Assembly (NCBI GenBank): GCA_023362775.1
Contig: JALMGJ010000020.1
Location: 930,001-994,000, forward strand
Length of the DNA stretch: 64,000 nt
Source: Charina bottae
Taxonomy: Eukaryota; Chordata; Lepidosauria; Squamata; Charinaidae
Direction of reading: 5' to 3'
The notes beneath the pieces are model-generated. The model was given only the letters and a program-made list of their open reading frames with translations, was not told the DNA's origin and made no database searches. The position numbers and the translations under genes were made by a program. Positions 53,298 to 64,000 of this stretch are shown piece after piece (the first letter of the stretch is position 1; each line of letters starts with the position of its first letter).

Positions 53298-56200
53298 CAC
53301 GATTATGGTTAGTTCATTGTTACATTATTTTAACATTATTCCTGTAGAAGTGGAGTGTAAGCTGCTCAAAGTAGCCTTTGATTGGAGCCTAAGTTAATAA
53401 GTTGATAAATAGATAACTAAACAAAGAAAGAAAGATGGGCTTTATCTTTGATATACCTGTGCATTTATAGATATGCTTTTACACATTGTTGCTGTGTTGA
53501 GTTTAAAAATGCAAAAAAGGAACTTGGGGATTTTTCTTGTCTTCTTGTGTTGATGACTTGATTTATGTGTATGTGTAAGAGAGGAAGTGCTGTTGTCCTG
53601 CTGTGAGCTTTTCAGAATAGCTTTTGCATGCTGATTGTAGAGCAGTATTTCATAAGCACAGTGCTGGGCTGCAGTGTTAATGATTTAAAAATGCTTTGTA
53701 AATAAAAAATAGCTCCATAGTGAACAGTACAATTTATTCTGGACAGCCAGCTTCTGTTCTTTCCAGAGGCTTGGTGTACCTGCTGCCACCTATGACTGCT
53801 AAAGTTGGTGCTAATGAAAATAATTTAATTAATTAGCTCTCTGTGTGTTGCTGGAGTGCCTTGTGTCAATTAGTTAACTAATTGAAGACAGACTTTCAAA
53901 GATGAAATCATTTGTTTTAAGTTTTCAGAAATATTTTAAAAATAATCTCTTTGGCCAATTTTTCTGCAAGTTGGCTACTTGGTAGTAATTAGCACGAACT
54001 GTAACCCCACCTACAGTTGTGGTGATAGATTGGAAAGCAAGGGAACAAAGGGCTTATACTGAATTTCCATTATTTTCTAGGGTTGGAACACTCAAAATGT
54101 TTTAAATTTTGTTCCAGTGGAACATTCAATTGACTTGTTCTGAATTTAAAACAAAATACGTTTTCTATTTTGCACTTGTATCTAAACTGGAACTACACTG
54201 TTGGCAATTCTAGCATTTTACGATATAACATGCTGTTATGAAATCTCCTAGAAATCTTATTCTTTGTGATCATGCTTTCTAGCTCAACTGTGATATTGTC
54301 TCATTGGGCAAAGAAGACACCTGAAGGATGAATTGAGCAAATTGCAATTATATTAAAGGACTAAGGTTCAAATTTCTGTACATGTTATACAGATTTCCTG
54401 AAGGAATATACTTTTTTTCTTCTTTGCATCCTATAAGATACATATAATATATCTGTGGGAATTCTGAATGCTTTGAAGGAAGACAGAGCTAGTATTTATC
54501 CAAAATCATCATAATTCGGTTGAGTTTATACAGCTGGGGGGTGTTACATCCTCCACTTACCCACATACATGCATGCAGAAGCATCTTGCATTGGTTTTGT
54601 GCAAACCCACCCATTTTAACAGGGCCTGAATGGGAGAAATTCCTAATGGATTACCCACATATCCTTTTTTCTGTGCAATATGATTTATACAGATGACTGG
54701 CTTACATTATGATCCACTTCCTCACCTTTGAATAACTAAATTCTCTGGGTCCAAATAATGGGCAGCAAGCCCAGCTGTACAAATGCAATCAATATCTTTT
54801 GGGCAAACATTTATTTATTTTTTTATATAGATTTTTACCATATTTATATGTCTTTGGGTAGAAACACAGAAGATGCAAGAGGCTGACACACAAGATGTTA
54901 TGCTACAGGGGGAGCCCTTTTTTGATTTGATGTTCTGTAACTCCTTTTTCTTTAATATAAAAATGGCCAATTTACACACACTGTTTAAAAAGTGCAGTTG
55001 TAATAACACGTAGTTTTGCCCTAAGTCGTCTGAGGAATCAGACTGGAAACAGTCCAAGAGTGTGCAGTGGGGAAAATCCAGCATTGGCACCTCTTAATAG
55101 ACAAGTTCATAGTTACCCTTAAACCAACGTGTTTTGTTTTCTTCCCTCACTTTTTCCTAAACAGACTACCCAGAACCTGTTGCTGTTGGTGCCCCTTCCA
55201 TTTGTGAGAGCCACCCAGGCAGCCAGCGATCCCAAGGAGGGCCATGGTCTTTCTCGTTGGCTGGGAAGCTTTCAGCTCTTCAGGGAAGGGAAGGGATTTC
55301 AGGGCCCACTTCCAGCAAGCTGACTTTGAACCTTCTAGAAGCGAATGGGAAGGTTTGGAAAGCAGCCCTCTGCCTTGACCCTGGAAGGCCGAAGCATTGG
55401 AGGGAGGCAGCCGAAGCACAAGGGGGAATGGTCATGGCTACAGTTCTAGTAACCTGGGCTAAATGGATGCATCTCACAGCTATCTTCTTTGACCTGCTCA
55501 CCTCTAATTGAAAGCACAGATGGGATTAAGTTAAAAGGCATAACTTTTAAAGTGTGCTTTACTTTTTTTTTCCTAATTAACTCATTTTGTAAATTGCCTC
55601 CAGGGAAAAGTACCACAAAAATTCAGAATCAATAGACAGTAATCGGATCAGTGCACAGGGAGGAAAGTTGATGGCTTTTTATGCCTGAGGAGCATGGAAA
55701 GGACAATTTGATATATCACAATCCAAAGCTCCGCCTCAGGGAAGGCAGATTCACTACTTCCCTTGAACCTGGGCTTCAAAGGGGGCTTGTGCTGATTAAT
55801 AGAGGAGAGTGGGAGGGAGCAGGGAGCTCCCTGTAAAATTTAAGTCAAGGCACTGCTGAGTGATGAGCATAGAGTGCACCAGGCAGGCTGTGACCCACAA
55901 TGAAAAAAGAAAGGGTGTCTCTGGCAGGACATGACATGGCAGAAGAAAGACTCTGTGGGAAGAACACAGGTGGGAAACTGGAGCCAAGTTAAGCAGAAAT
56001 AGAAATTGGGTCGATCTGGGGAACCCTGTCTCATAGGATTTATTTTCCATACAACCGACCAACATTGCCTTCTATAGAAGTTTTTCCAATTTGTCTGTCT
56101 TCTGAAAATGTGACATCCAGAAGTTGTCTCAATACTTTCAGATATGTCCTGTCCAGGGCAGAATGATGTAGAAGGTATTCCTTCCTGTGAATTGGAAATG

Positions 56201-56351
56201 ATAGTTGGGTTAAGGCAGACTACTATTAAATGCATTGCATTGCAACTGCATCATGCACCTGACTCATAGGCAATTCCTCACTTCTTCTAATCAAGGTACA
56301 AATATGACCCAGTTTACCATCATCGAATACCCATCACATGCCCAAGGCAAC
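53298..56351. other. Unassigned DNA with a homeodomain-site-rich patch
   Basis: No gene recognised. The patch at about 53810-53890 contains TTTAATTAATTAGC and TTAGTTAACTAATTG. Overlapping open frames at 55129-55511 and 55796-56235 show no domain. Confidence 0.4.
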
Positions 56352-56364
56352 TTAAGTAATTCTT

Positions 56365-56596
56365 TTTGTTTTGGTGCCTTCGAGTCACTCTTGACTCCTG
56401 GCAACTGCCTGGACAAGTCCCTGCAGTTTTCTTGGCAATGTTTTTTGGAAGTGGTTTGCCATTGCCTTCTTCCTAGGGCTGAGAGAGAAACTGGCCCAAG
56501 GTCACCCAGCTCACTCTGTATCTAAGGCGGGACTAGAACTCACGGTCTCCCAGTTTCTTGCCTGGTGCCTTAATCACTACACCAAACTGGCTCTCT
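56365..56596 (-). mobile_element. tRNA-derived SINE, second family (copy D), antisense
   Basis: Tail side CTTCGAGTCACTCTTGACTC at the left; head complement CCTTAATCACTACACCAAAC at the right. A 13-bp duplication, TTAAGTAATTCTT, lies at 56352-56364 and 56597-56609. Confidence 0.92.
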
Positions 56597-56609
56597 TTAA
56601 GTAATTCTT

Positions 56610-57685
56610 AGTTGCTGCTAATACTGTTGTACTCTCTAAAATCCAGGTTTGATGCCTGCCTCTTGTCTTCCAAACTAATAGTTCAAGGGGAATGTCATTC
56701 CTAGGATGAAAATTCATATTAATTTGGGAAAGCATTTGACCACATGATATTTTAACTTCTGGCCCCTTATGTAACTAAAGATTTCTACAGGATTAGACTT
56801 CCTCTGGATTCTCTTGGGTATTCCTGTCTTTGACATTATTAATTTTTAAGATTAACATCCTAGTACTTCCCCCCTCGCAGCATTTCTTGCACACAGGTCA
56901 CTGCTTCTCTTTTCAACTCCCTTCCTAACATATACTGTACATGTGAAATTGCTCAGACAATAAGGGAACCTGTGCTGTAGGCTGCTCAATCATGATTCAA
57001 GTGATAGGAAAATATAGATCTGATGAAGAATTAGCATTTCGGCTCTGTATTTTTGTGCAGGGGATGTGCACAAGGGGATAAGATCCAACTCTTTTACACC
57101 CTACAAACAGAGCCAAAGACACTGATGGGAGAGGCCATTTCATGCTTTAACTCTACATTTCCTGCTTAAAATCAATACAGACCACATAGTATTTTAAGGG
57201 TCTCACGTACAGAATTTATTAATACATCTATTTTAAATGCTAACTTCTTCCCAGGAAGCTTATCATGTCATACTGCATTGCTAGAAAAATGTTTTGCTAA
57301 CCTCACCTATCTTTACCTTTACCCTTACCTCTCTTGCATACCCTCTCTCCCACACAACTCATTTCTAGGACTTACTGTACTCATGTTTCCCCCAGAGATG
57401 CTCATTAATTTCTGTGCAAAATTATCTAGGTAGGAATGTCATCTGCAAAAGATAATAGAATTTAGATCTCAGTCCTATCTTCTGTCAAGGCGGATGCACT
57501 CCAGACTAGGCTAGGCCCAACTGCCTGTGTCATGTTCTAGGAGCTTATGATGAAGCTGCACGGGGCAGAGTCAGACTATCTAACTAATAATACTTTCTTT
57601 AACTGGCAGGGATTTCTCAGACCTGGTGTTTTTTCTAGCTTGCCCTGCTGTTCTAGCAACCTTTTCTTGGGGGGGGGGGGTTGCA
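56610..57685. other. Unassigned non-coding DNA
   Basis: No repeat or exon recognised. Confidence 0.45.
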
Positions 57686-57696
57686 GCTCACTCTCC

Positions 57697-58460
57697 CAAT
57701 CATAGAGTCAGAAGGGCCACTTAGGCCATTGAATCAATCCTTTACCCAGTAAGAACCCAAATTAAAGCATCACCAACATATGACTATCTTCACCTTCCAG
57801 TGATGGCAGAACCCACCACCTATTGTAACTCAGCATCTGGTTCCACTGTGAAGTTTCTTATTGTCATGAAGTTGTTCCCAACATTCCATAGGAATATCTC
57901 TTCCTGTGTTCTGGAATGATGATGGAGAACAGGTCTTGATCATCTTCCGCGTGACCTTTTTTTAGATATTTGAAGAGTGCTATCTGGCAAGTCTTCTCAA
58001 CATTAAAAGTGCCCAGTTCCTTCAATCTCGCTTCATAAGATTTGGTTTCTTGTTCCCTTACAGTTCTCACTGTCTTTCCCTAAACTTGTTTCAGTTTCTC
58101 TGAATCCTTCGTAAAGTATGGTGCTTGGAAATGGTCACAATACTTGATGCAGCCTAAAATTCCTTTTCCTTTTTTATTTTTTGCAGTCTTCTCACACCCT
58201 CAATTTACAATCAACTACTATTCCAACATTTTTTTCACAAGTATTATTACCAGGCCAAATGTTCCTAATTTTACCTATGCATTTGATTTTTATTTCTAAG
58301 TAAAGAACCTTGCATTTGTCTCTGAGTAAGATAGTATAATTTTTGTTTCTGTCTTCAAAGTAGTAGCTATCCTACCCAATTTAGTGTCAGATGTGCACTG
58401 ATAAGTAGTCTCTCTACCTCTTACTCCAAGTCATTAATGAAAAAATATTGAAAATTAGAA
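57697..58460 (-). mobile_element. CR1-type LINE 3' region, antisense
   Basis: Starts AATCATAGAGTCAGAAGGG, the complement of a CR1 3' end, then TTCCAGTGATGGCAGAACCC, GTTGTTCCCAACATTCC and CCAAGTCATTAATGAA in the order seen in CR1 3' regions. No intact ORF. Confidence 0.75.
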
Positions 58461-59264
58461 CCCATACCATATAAGTAAGCGTCCCCTCACCCATTTTACA
58501 TTTTCAATATAGTGCAGTTGACAGCCAACTAGTTTTAAACATTATCTGGAAAGTTCAGTAAATCTGAAAGAAAACTCAGATGATTTGATTGACAACAAGC
58601 TGATCTAAAGTTACTTCCCATTACTTCCAAAAATAAGAAATAATTCATTGGGTGACTAGGCATTCTCTGTCAGCTGAACGGATCTCAAAGGGCTGCTGCA
58701 GGGATAAAATTAAGAGAGATTCCCACATATACACATTAGAAATCCCAGAGAAAAGGTGGGATATAAACGCAATAAACAAACATTTTTTCTGAATATATAC
58801 CCAGAATTACATTTAGTAATCTGTTATTCCCAGGTGCTTTTATAATGCCAAATTGTTCAGGATGGATAATCAAAAGCAATATTGTTTGTACTATAATCTA
58901 CGTGCCAAGATAGCTGTTGGTGTGTTTGTGTCAATATTTAACAAGAAAATCAGACAGTACCTTGCATATCAGCATCATTGGCTCAGGGATGGTACAGATT
59001 CAGGCAGGATGCAGGCCTTGTTTCCTGACTGAACAGTGGTGTGCTCTCTTATTTATTATACTGTTTCCCTCTCTTTCCCTATTTCTATGCATTTGCTCAT
59101 AGCTATCCTAATTAATATATTTTCTGTCTTACACCTTATATAATGACTTTAAATCTTCGTTTATAAGTCTATATTGTCTTTCAATATTTCATTTCTATGC
59201 TGTGCTTTTCTCATTTATGCTTTTTCTACCAATAATTATTTTCTAATCTAATCTAAATAAATAA
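58461..59264. other. Mostly unassigned DNA with a weak L2-like end
   Basis: About 58690-58785 (GGGCTGCTGCAGGGATAAAA, GGTGGGATATAAACGCAATA) resembles a diverged LINE 3' end. The rest is unrecognised. Confidence 0.4.
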
Positions 59265-59267
59265 ATA

Positions 59268-59450
59268 AAAAGGAAAAGGGGACAGCAGAGGATGAGATGG
59301 TTAGATAGCATCACCGATGTAACGAACATGAATTTGAGTAAACTCCGGGAGACAGTGGAGGACAGGAAGGCCTGGCGTGCTATGGTCCATGAGGTCATGA
59401 AGAGTTGGACACGACTAATCGACTGAACAACAACAACAACAACAAATCTA
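59268..59450 (+). mobile_element. BovB LINE 3' end, heavily 5'-truncated
   Basis: Encodes only the last residues of the ORF, from the GRQRMRW-like region to HEVMKSWTRLID. The 3' end is ACTGAACAACAACAACAAC. AATCTAAAT lies on both sides and may be the duplication. Same subfamily as 42773 and 48600. Confidence 0.85.
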
Positions 59451-60530
59451 AATCCTCATTGCATCTGTCTTTGCCTTCTTCATCTTTCAAAGGTCTGATT
59501 TTCTAATTCCTTAATCTCTAGTGTTCCAGTCTTGTTTCTTTACTTGATGTTTGTCTCTGTTCTAACCTATCAACTTCTAATAAAATAAGTTTATTGGCAA
59601 TTCTTAACTTCTTTATACTCATACTTTATTACCCCTTGTGTTCTTAATTCTAATTTATAGTCCTCTATCTTATACATATTCTATTTCCATCCTTTGTCCT
59701 TATACCCCCAGCTAGTCCTAATCACCTCCAACATGTCCTAATAATTTTGTTCCTACTTTTTAAAAAATTCTAGGCTTCTATATTTGGTTGTGTATTGTGG
59801 TTCCTGTTCTTTTGCCTTACACCAGCCTTCTAGCCCCCCTTCTTCAATTTCTCCCCCTCCTCCTCCTTCCTGTTATACAGCTGCTGGAGCTGGTTACTGC
59901 AGTGCCAGTATTTCTATGGCTACCGTGGCCAGCTCTTCAGACATATTTTACCTAATCATTTTGCAGGACATTTTGGAATACATGTTGACCAAATGAGTTT
60001 TGCTACAGACTTTAATTTAATATTTGATCCATTCTTGTATATGAATAAGAGTTCAAGGGAAAAAATGAGCCTCCAGAGTTGGAACATTCTCCAGGCATAC
60101 ATTTGGGAATTTAACTTCGTGGACATATGAAGTTCTCTTTGATTGGTACATATGAAGTTGGTTGAATCTAAACAGACAAGAGTATATTTTTTTCATCTGT
60201 TCTACATGACCTGTGTTCAAGTTGAGAAATGCAATTTTGATTTCTGATAATGTACCAGAAACCATTAATTTTGGGTGGAAATTCCCATCCAGTGGGAATT
60301 TCAGTAATTTCAGTTTCTGAAAAATACTACAAGATATACATGGTATAAACATAGAGAAATTTACCCCCCTTCACCAAAAAGGGGAGTGGAATAAAATCAT
60401 ATACATGGATTTGGAATACATCTGTATCTCTCTGCTCTGGAGAGCTTAAGCAAAGGTGGACTATCTATACCATTCTGAAAGCAAATAGTGGGAGATGGTT
60501 CTTCAACAGTTCTTGGTTGGGAGTCCCTCA
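59451..60530. other. Unassigned non-coding DNA
   Basis: T-rich; no repeat or exon recognised. A C-rich TCTCCCCCTCCTCCTCC patch lies near 59850. Confidence 0.45.
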
Positions 60531-60533
60531 GTT

Positions 60534-60535
<2 letters not shown>

Positions 60536-60600
<65 letters not shown>

Positions 60601-60720
60601 GATAGATGATAGGTAGGTAGGTAGGTAGGTAGGTAGGTAGGTAGGTAGGTAGATAGATGATAGACAGACAGACAGACAGACAATAGAGATAGATGACAGA
60701 TAGATAGATGATAGATAGAG
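60536..60720 (+). repeat. Compound (GA)n-(GATA)-(GGTA)n-(GACA)n microsatellite
   Basis: About 29 GA units to 60594, then GATA, about ten GGTA, GATA and GACA units. It explains the Ser-Leu and Tyr-Leu-Pro-Thr open frame on the minus strand. Confidence 0.96.
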
Positions 60721-60829
60721 TTTTGGGGATACTTTGAAATTCATTTAAAGCATTTATTTGTAGTAAGATAACAGCTTAAGATAATAGCCCCTAGTGGGAA
60801 AAGGCATGTGAAATACAACATGTAGAAAA

Positions 60830-61500
60830 TTAGAAAAGTAAAAGAAGCATTGAACATATATTCTAGAAATTAGACTCAGGAGTCATATTATACTTTTAGA
60901 TCTATTAAATTGGAACTTGATCAATTATATGCATTAAATACAGAAAATTCTTTAAAACAAATGAAATAGCTATGTTGGGAACATGGAGAAAAACTGGGAA
61001 ATTATTGGCTTATTGTTTGAAACAAAATTATGCCCATGATAACAGATTCTATGGGGATAATTTGGAGTGATTACAATGACTTTAATTGCAAATGCTGATA
61101 CTCATACATTTAGTATATGGATTTTTTTTTAATGAAATAAAATAAATCTTCCACAAATCTCAGCTGCATAGTTGGGAGACTTACCTGCACCCTTAACATT
61201 ACAGTTAATTTATTATATTATTAATATGATGAAATCTGGAAAGGCTCCAGGGTCAGATGGAATAACTACAGAACGGTATAAAAGTTTCAAGGAACAAATA
61301 ACTCCTATTCTAATAGAAAAGAATATATATAGCTCAGGGTTGAACTGTGGATTCCTTGGTGTACTCTGAGTTTGGTTGTCTCAAGCAAGCTCAGAGAGCA
61401 CCAAGGATTCCACAACTCCTACTCTCTTGGAGATATCAGACATCTGATGAAAAAGAGGCCCTGTGAAGTTCATATTATTAAACTTACATAACTGTAGTTT
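60830..61500 (+). mobile_element. L1 LINE ORF2 remnant
   Basis: Degenerate L1 pieces: LELDQLYALNTENSLKQMK near 60912, EHGEKLGNYWL near 60983, and MKSGKAPGSDGITTERYKSF near 61228, the motif just before the L1 RT fingers. A PLE copy interrupts it at 61312. Confidence 0.72.
61312..61414 (-). mobile_element. Penelope-like element, palindromic insertion (family 3)
   Basis: Inverted arms TGTGGATTCCTTGGTG and CACCAAGGATTCCACA, with CTCTGAG/CTCAGAG inside. A one-sided tail of about 25 bp lies at the left. An 11-bp duplication with one mismatch, ACTCCTATTCT (61301-61311) and ACTCCTACTCT (61415-61425). The hammerhead-like region is lost at the centre. The PLE call rests on shared architecture with families 1 and 2. 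Confidence 0.65.
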
Positions 61501-61763
61501 TAACAGTTCAGGTTATTGCCCAATATGTTTTAATATGATTTTCATTCAGAATTTTTACTTGAATAGAAGAAAAAGAAGAAATATATAAAAGAAGAAAAGA
61601 AAAAAGTGCAGGAAACAATACAGTTAAAAGAAAAGAAATAAAAGTTATTTAAAGAAGTGACTTCTGACCTTCATTACAGCAGTAACAGTCAAAGTTGTTA
61701 TCCTTCCTTCCTCCTATACATAACCATAATCCCTTCGTCCCTTTATTCAACACTTTTTTAATC
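61426..61763. other. L1 end and unassigned A-rich DNA
   Basis: The L1 remnant fades near 61500. An AAGAAAAGAAAAAAG-type A-rich patch follows. Nothing else recognised. Confidence 0.45.
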
Positions 61764-61771
61764 GTCTAGTC

Positions 61772-62042
61772 CAGGGCTTTCCAAAGTTTTCCCGCAGCGA
61801 CACACCAACTGCCGTTGGTGTGTCGCCGTGGGAAAACCCGGAAGTGCTGCTGTTGCGGCAGCGCGCAAAAACCCGGAAGCGCTGCTGCCGCTTTCAGGTT
61901 TTTGCGCGCCGCCGTTGGTGTGTCGCCGCGGGAAAACCCGGAAGCGCTGATGATGATCAGCGCTTCCGGGTTGTGTGGTGACACACCAGACTGTGTGTGG
62001 CGACACACTTTTGTGTCGCGACACACAGTTTGGAAAGCTCTG
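61772..62042. mobile_element. Non-autonomous hAT element, GC-rich core (copy 4)
   Basis: Terminal inverted repeats CAGGGCTTTCCAAA / TTTGGAAAGCTCTG, identical to the 17518 copy. An 8-bp duplication, GTCTAGTC, lies at 61764-61771 and 62043-62050. The core contains a repeated GTGTCGCCGNGGGAAAACCC unit and GCGCTTCCGGGTT-like words. No transposase. Confidence 0.94.
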
Positions 62043-62050
62043 GTCTAGTC

Positions 62051-63035
62051 TAAAAATCATCATTTTAGCTCTTTCTATTTCCAGCAAAAATTCCAAAAAA
62101 AGGTTTAGCATTCTGCAGAAATACTTATTATTTTATCTTCCATTGTGGGTACTTCAATATATCTCCATTTTATACACATACAATAATCTTGTTGGCTGAT
62201 GAAATAGTATAATAATAGTCTTCTGTGAATTTATCTGTCATAAACAAATATATTCTCCTGCAGTGGTACAACAATCGTCTCCTCCCTTCTATAACTTTCA
62301 CTCCATTTAGTAATACATTTTTCTTTATTTCAAATTTGTAATCCATAAAAGGGGAGTAAAAAATAAAAAAGAGGCTTTTTTTAATCATGTCCATAACACT
62401 TAACTCCCTTTCAGCACTCCATACTTCTGTAATCACATGATCTTCTCAGAACTTCATGTTTCCCTTCTTTTTCTACTTATCTCTTTGCTTAATACAGTCA
62501 GCCAATCAGCTTCCTTAACAAGTTTAAACATTCTTCTTTCCCACAGAGATATAGATTATCTGTTTATTTAATTTAGAAAATACTGCAAATAGGCAATATT
62601 CCAAATTGAACTGCCCTTTAGTCCAATCTTTCCCAGATTGAAGGTACACTCACCCAGGTGGCTTTAGGTGCTGTGCTGCTATGAAGGTCTCTTTACACTG
62701 TAAATTTGCTCCATTTAAACATCCTTTAGAAAGTGGATCAGTCAGACCCAATGTCCTTTAAACAGACTTCATGCGAGGCTGTGAGCTTGGTCTTTTCTTC
62801 CGCAGCTCCTGGTGCTGTACTCACAGGTTGCCTGCAAGCTCCCTCCAGACCCTGTGGACTTCCTTGCAAGGAGCTGCCCCCCCCACAGGAGCCCATGTGG
62901 GCAATCTTGTGGCTTCTCCTTGTCTGGAGAAGCTCCATTAGCTTGGGCATATCGCCCAGCTGTCAGTCTTTGCCTCTGCGTCTTCCCAGCTGTTTCACGG
63001 AGATGTGCTAGCTTGCCATGTTACCACCAGGAAGT
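62051..63035. other. Unassigned non-coding DNA
   Basis: Open frames at 62733-63011 (+) and 62738-62950 (-) overlap and show no domain. Some stretches near 62600-62700 could be old LINE 3' UTR. Confidence 0.4.
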
Positions 63036-63039
63036 CTGA

Positions 63040-63185
63040 CATTATTGCCCAATATCTTTATTAAATATTGAAATTGAGATTTTAACAGCTACAGTATCTT
63101 GGTGAGAAGATTACAGCAGGTATTGCCTACAATAGTTCATTCAGCACAATCTGGTTTTATAAAACAGCATTGGCACAGAGTGAGG
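63040..63185 (+). mobile_element. L1 LINE RT fragment
   Basis: Frame-shifted pieces YCPISLLNIEIEILTA and VLPTIVHSAQSGFIKQ match the L1 RT motif PISLLN and the following QxGF region. Short and dead. Confidence 0.6.
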
Positions 63186-63194
63186 TATTATCAA

Positions 63195-64000
63195 AGTCAT
63201 CAGTAGTTGTAGTCAGCTATACATCTCTGACCCAGAAGTGCAGTGGAAGTCCTGACCCAGTGCCTGGAGGCTGTCAGGGCCTGGATGGGGGGGAAAGGTT
63301 CAGACAGCTTGGAGCAAAATGGAGTAGCTGTTGATTCAGCTTTCCCAGGAAAAGAAGGGGAGGGCCTTTCCCCAGCTTCAACTGGTGCATCAGTTATGGC
63401 TTTACCTAGAACAGGATGCTCTAAAGATGATTACTCATGCCCTTGTCTCCTTGTATTTGGATTCAATTCACTTTACATGGGGCTGCCCTTAAAGACCACC
63501 TGGAAACTCCAATTGGTGCAAAATGTAGCTATCCCTGTTCTTACTGGATACAGTAATCACATGTTGCCCCATAACACCATGATCTGCGTTGGTTACCAGT
63601 TTGTTTCCAAATGCAGTTCAGGGTGTTGGTTATTACCTATAATGCCCTATGTGTGATGGAATCTGTCTCTGAGGGAGAAGGTGATGTTATGGAGATCGCG
63701 GGCGAAGGAGGAGGGGGCACTTTCCAGGGTGAGAAACGCGTTCACAGTGTCAAAGACCTTGGGTGCCTGTCCAAGAAAGTCAGGCCGGACCTGCCTTAGG
63801 GTGCCTGGGGTATTTTTCCCAGAGAACTGCTTAGTGTGGCTTAGTTTGGCAAGATTCTGTGTAAGGTAGAACAATAAAGATCTAGAGCTTAATTCCGAGG
63901 CTCAGCGTGTTCTTTGCCTAGCCACGACACTATGTGACCTGGGATATGAATAGCTTAGAGACCACCTATCCCAAGTAACTTCGGCCCACCCAACGCAGGT
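63195..64000 (+). mobile_element. L2-clade LINE 3' part, interrupted by a solo LTR
   Basis: Degenerate L2 ORF end reading forward: VLTQCLEAVRAWM near 63249, then WKLQLVQNVA near 63502 and a QFVSKCSSGCWLLPIMPYV-like block near 63597. A solo LTR (63652-63929) splits it. Downstream, CTGGGATATGAATAGCTTAG continues the element to the window end. Dead copy, incomplete at the edge. Confidence 0.72.
63652..63929 (+). mobile_element. Solo LTR inside the L2
   Basis: 278 bp beginning TGTGATGGAATC and ending AGCCACGACA. AACAATAAAGATC near 63872 is a polyadenylation signal. A perfect 5-bp duplication, CTATG, lies at 63647-63651 and 63930-63934. The L2 reads on across it. Confidence 0.87.

Noticed and set aside
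55129..55511. Overlapping open frames as a host gene
   Set aside because: Open in several frames and both strands with no recognised domain.

Overview
This window looks like intergenic or intronic DNA from a squamate reptile (lizard or snake). I recognise no host protein-coding exon, rRNA gene, functional tRNA gene or CRISPR array. The organism call rests on the repeats: RTE-BovB LINEs with their Sauria-type SINE partners, L2/CR1 and L1 LINEs, R4/Dong-like LINE debris, Penelope-like elements (PLEs), many non-autonomous hAT transposons, and long simple repeats. That mixture is characteristic of squamates.

Layout. 0-13 kb: a Sauria SINE, a CR1 3' region carrying a solo LTR (6.1-7.1 kb), two palindromic PLE insertions (7.5 and 10.5 kb) and an antisense L1 ORF2 remnant (10.7-13 kb). 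13-20 kb: a BovB 3' end, several SINEs, a GC-rich hAT element (17.5 kb) and a 931-bp hAT element holding a solo LTR (18.4-19.3 kb). 20.5-25.8 kb: an R4-like LINE split by a full-length BovB (22436-25661, 12-bp target duplication) with an uninterrupted 1010-codon endonuclease-reverse transcriptase ORF. 28-33 kb: an interstitial telomeric tract, an antisense L2 ORF remnant and an L1 3' half. 33.7-45 kb: SINEs, four small hAT elements, two abutting PLE insertions (one a 951-bp fold-back with the C-terminus of the PLE endonuclease in both arms) and an internally deleted BovB. 45.8-52.1 kb: a deep nest in which a hAT-like element with an internal 39-bp minisatellite was hit by an endogenous retrovirus, whose 3' LTR was then hit by an antisense BovB and by a 496-bp non-autonomous RTE; an L2 3' end also sits in the hAT. 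52-64 kb: another hAT element, microsatellites, SINEs, CR1, L1 and L2 fragments, a third PLE family, a further hAT element and a solo LTR in the final L2.

How the parts work together. BovB supplies the reverse transcriptase thought to mobilise Sauria SINEs, and both end in a similar AGTCGGACACGACT-like tail. The deleted BovB (42773-43956) and the 496-bp RTE look like non-autonomous passengers. PLE copies carry hammerhead-ribozyme-like motifs (CTGAAGA, stem II, GAAAC). Six hAT-like elements with CAG termini all duplicate 8 bp with TA at positions 4-5. The most interesting signals are the PLE set and the hAT target-site rule. Boundaries and target duplications were read by eye.
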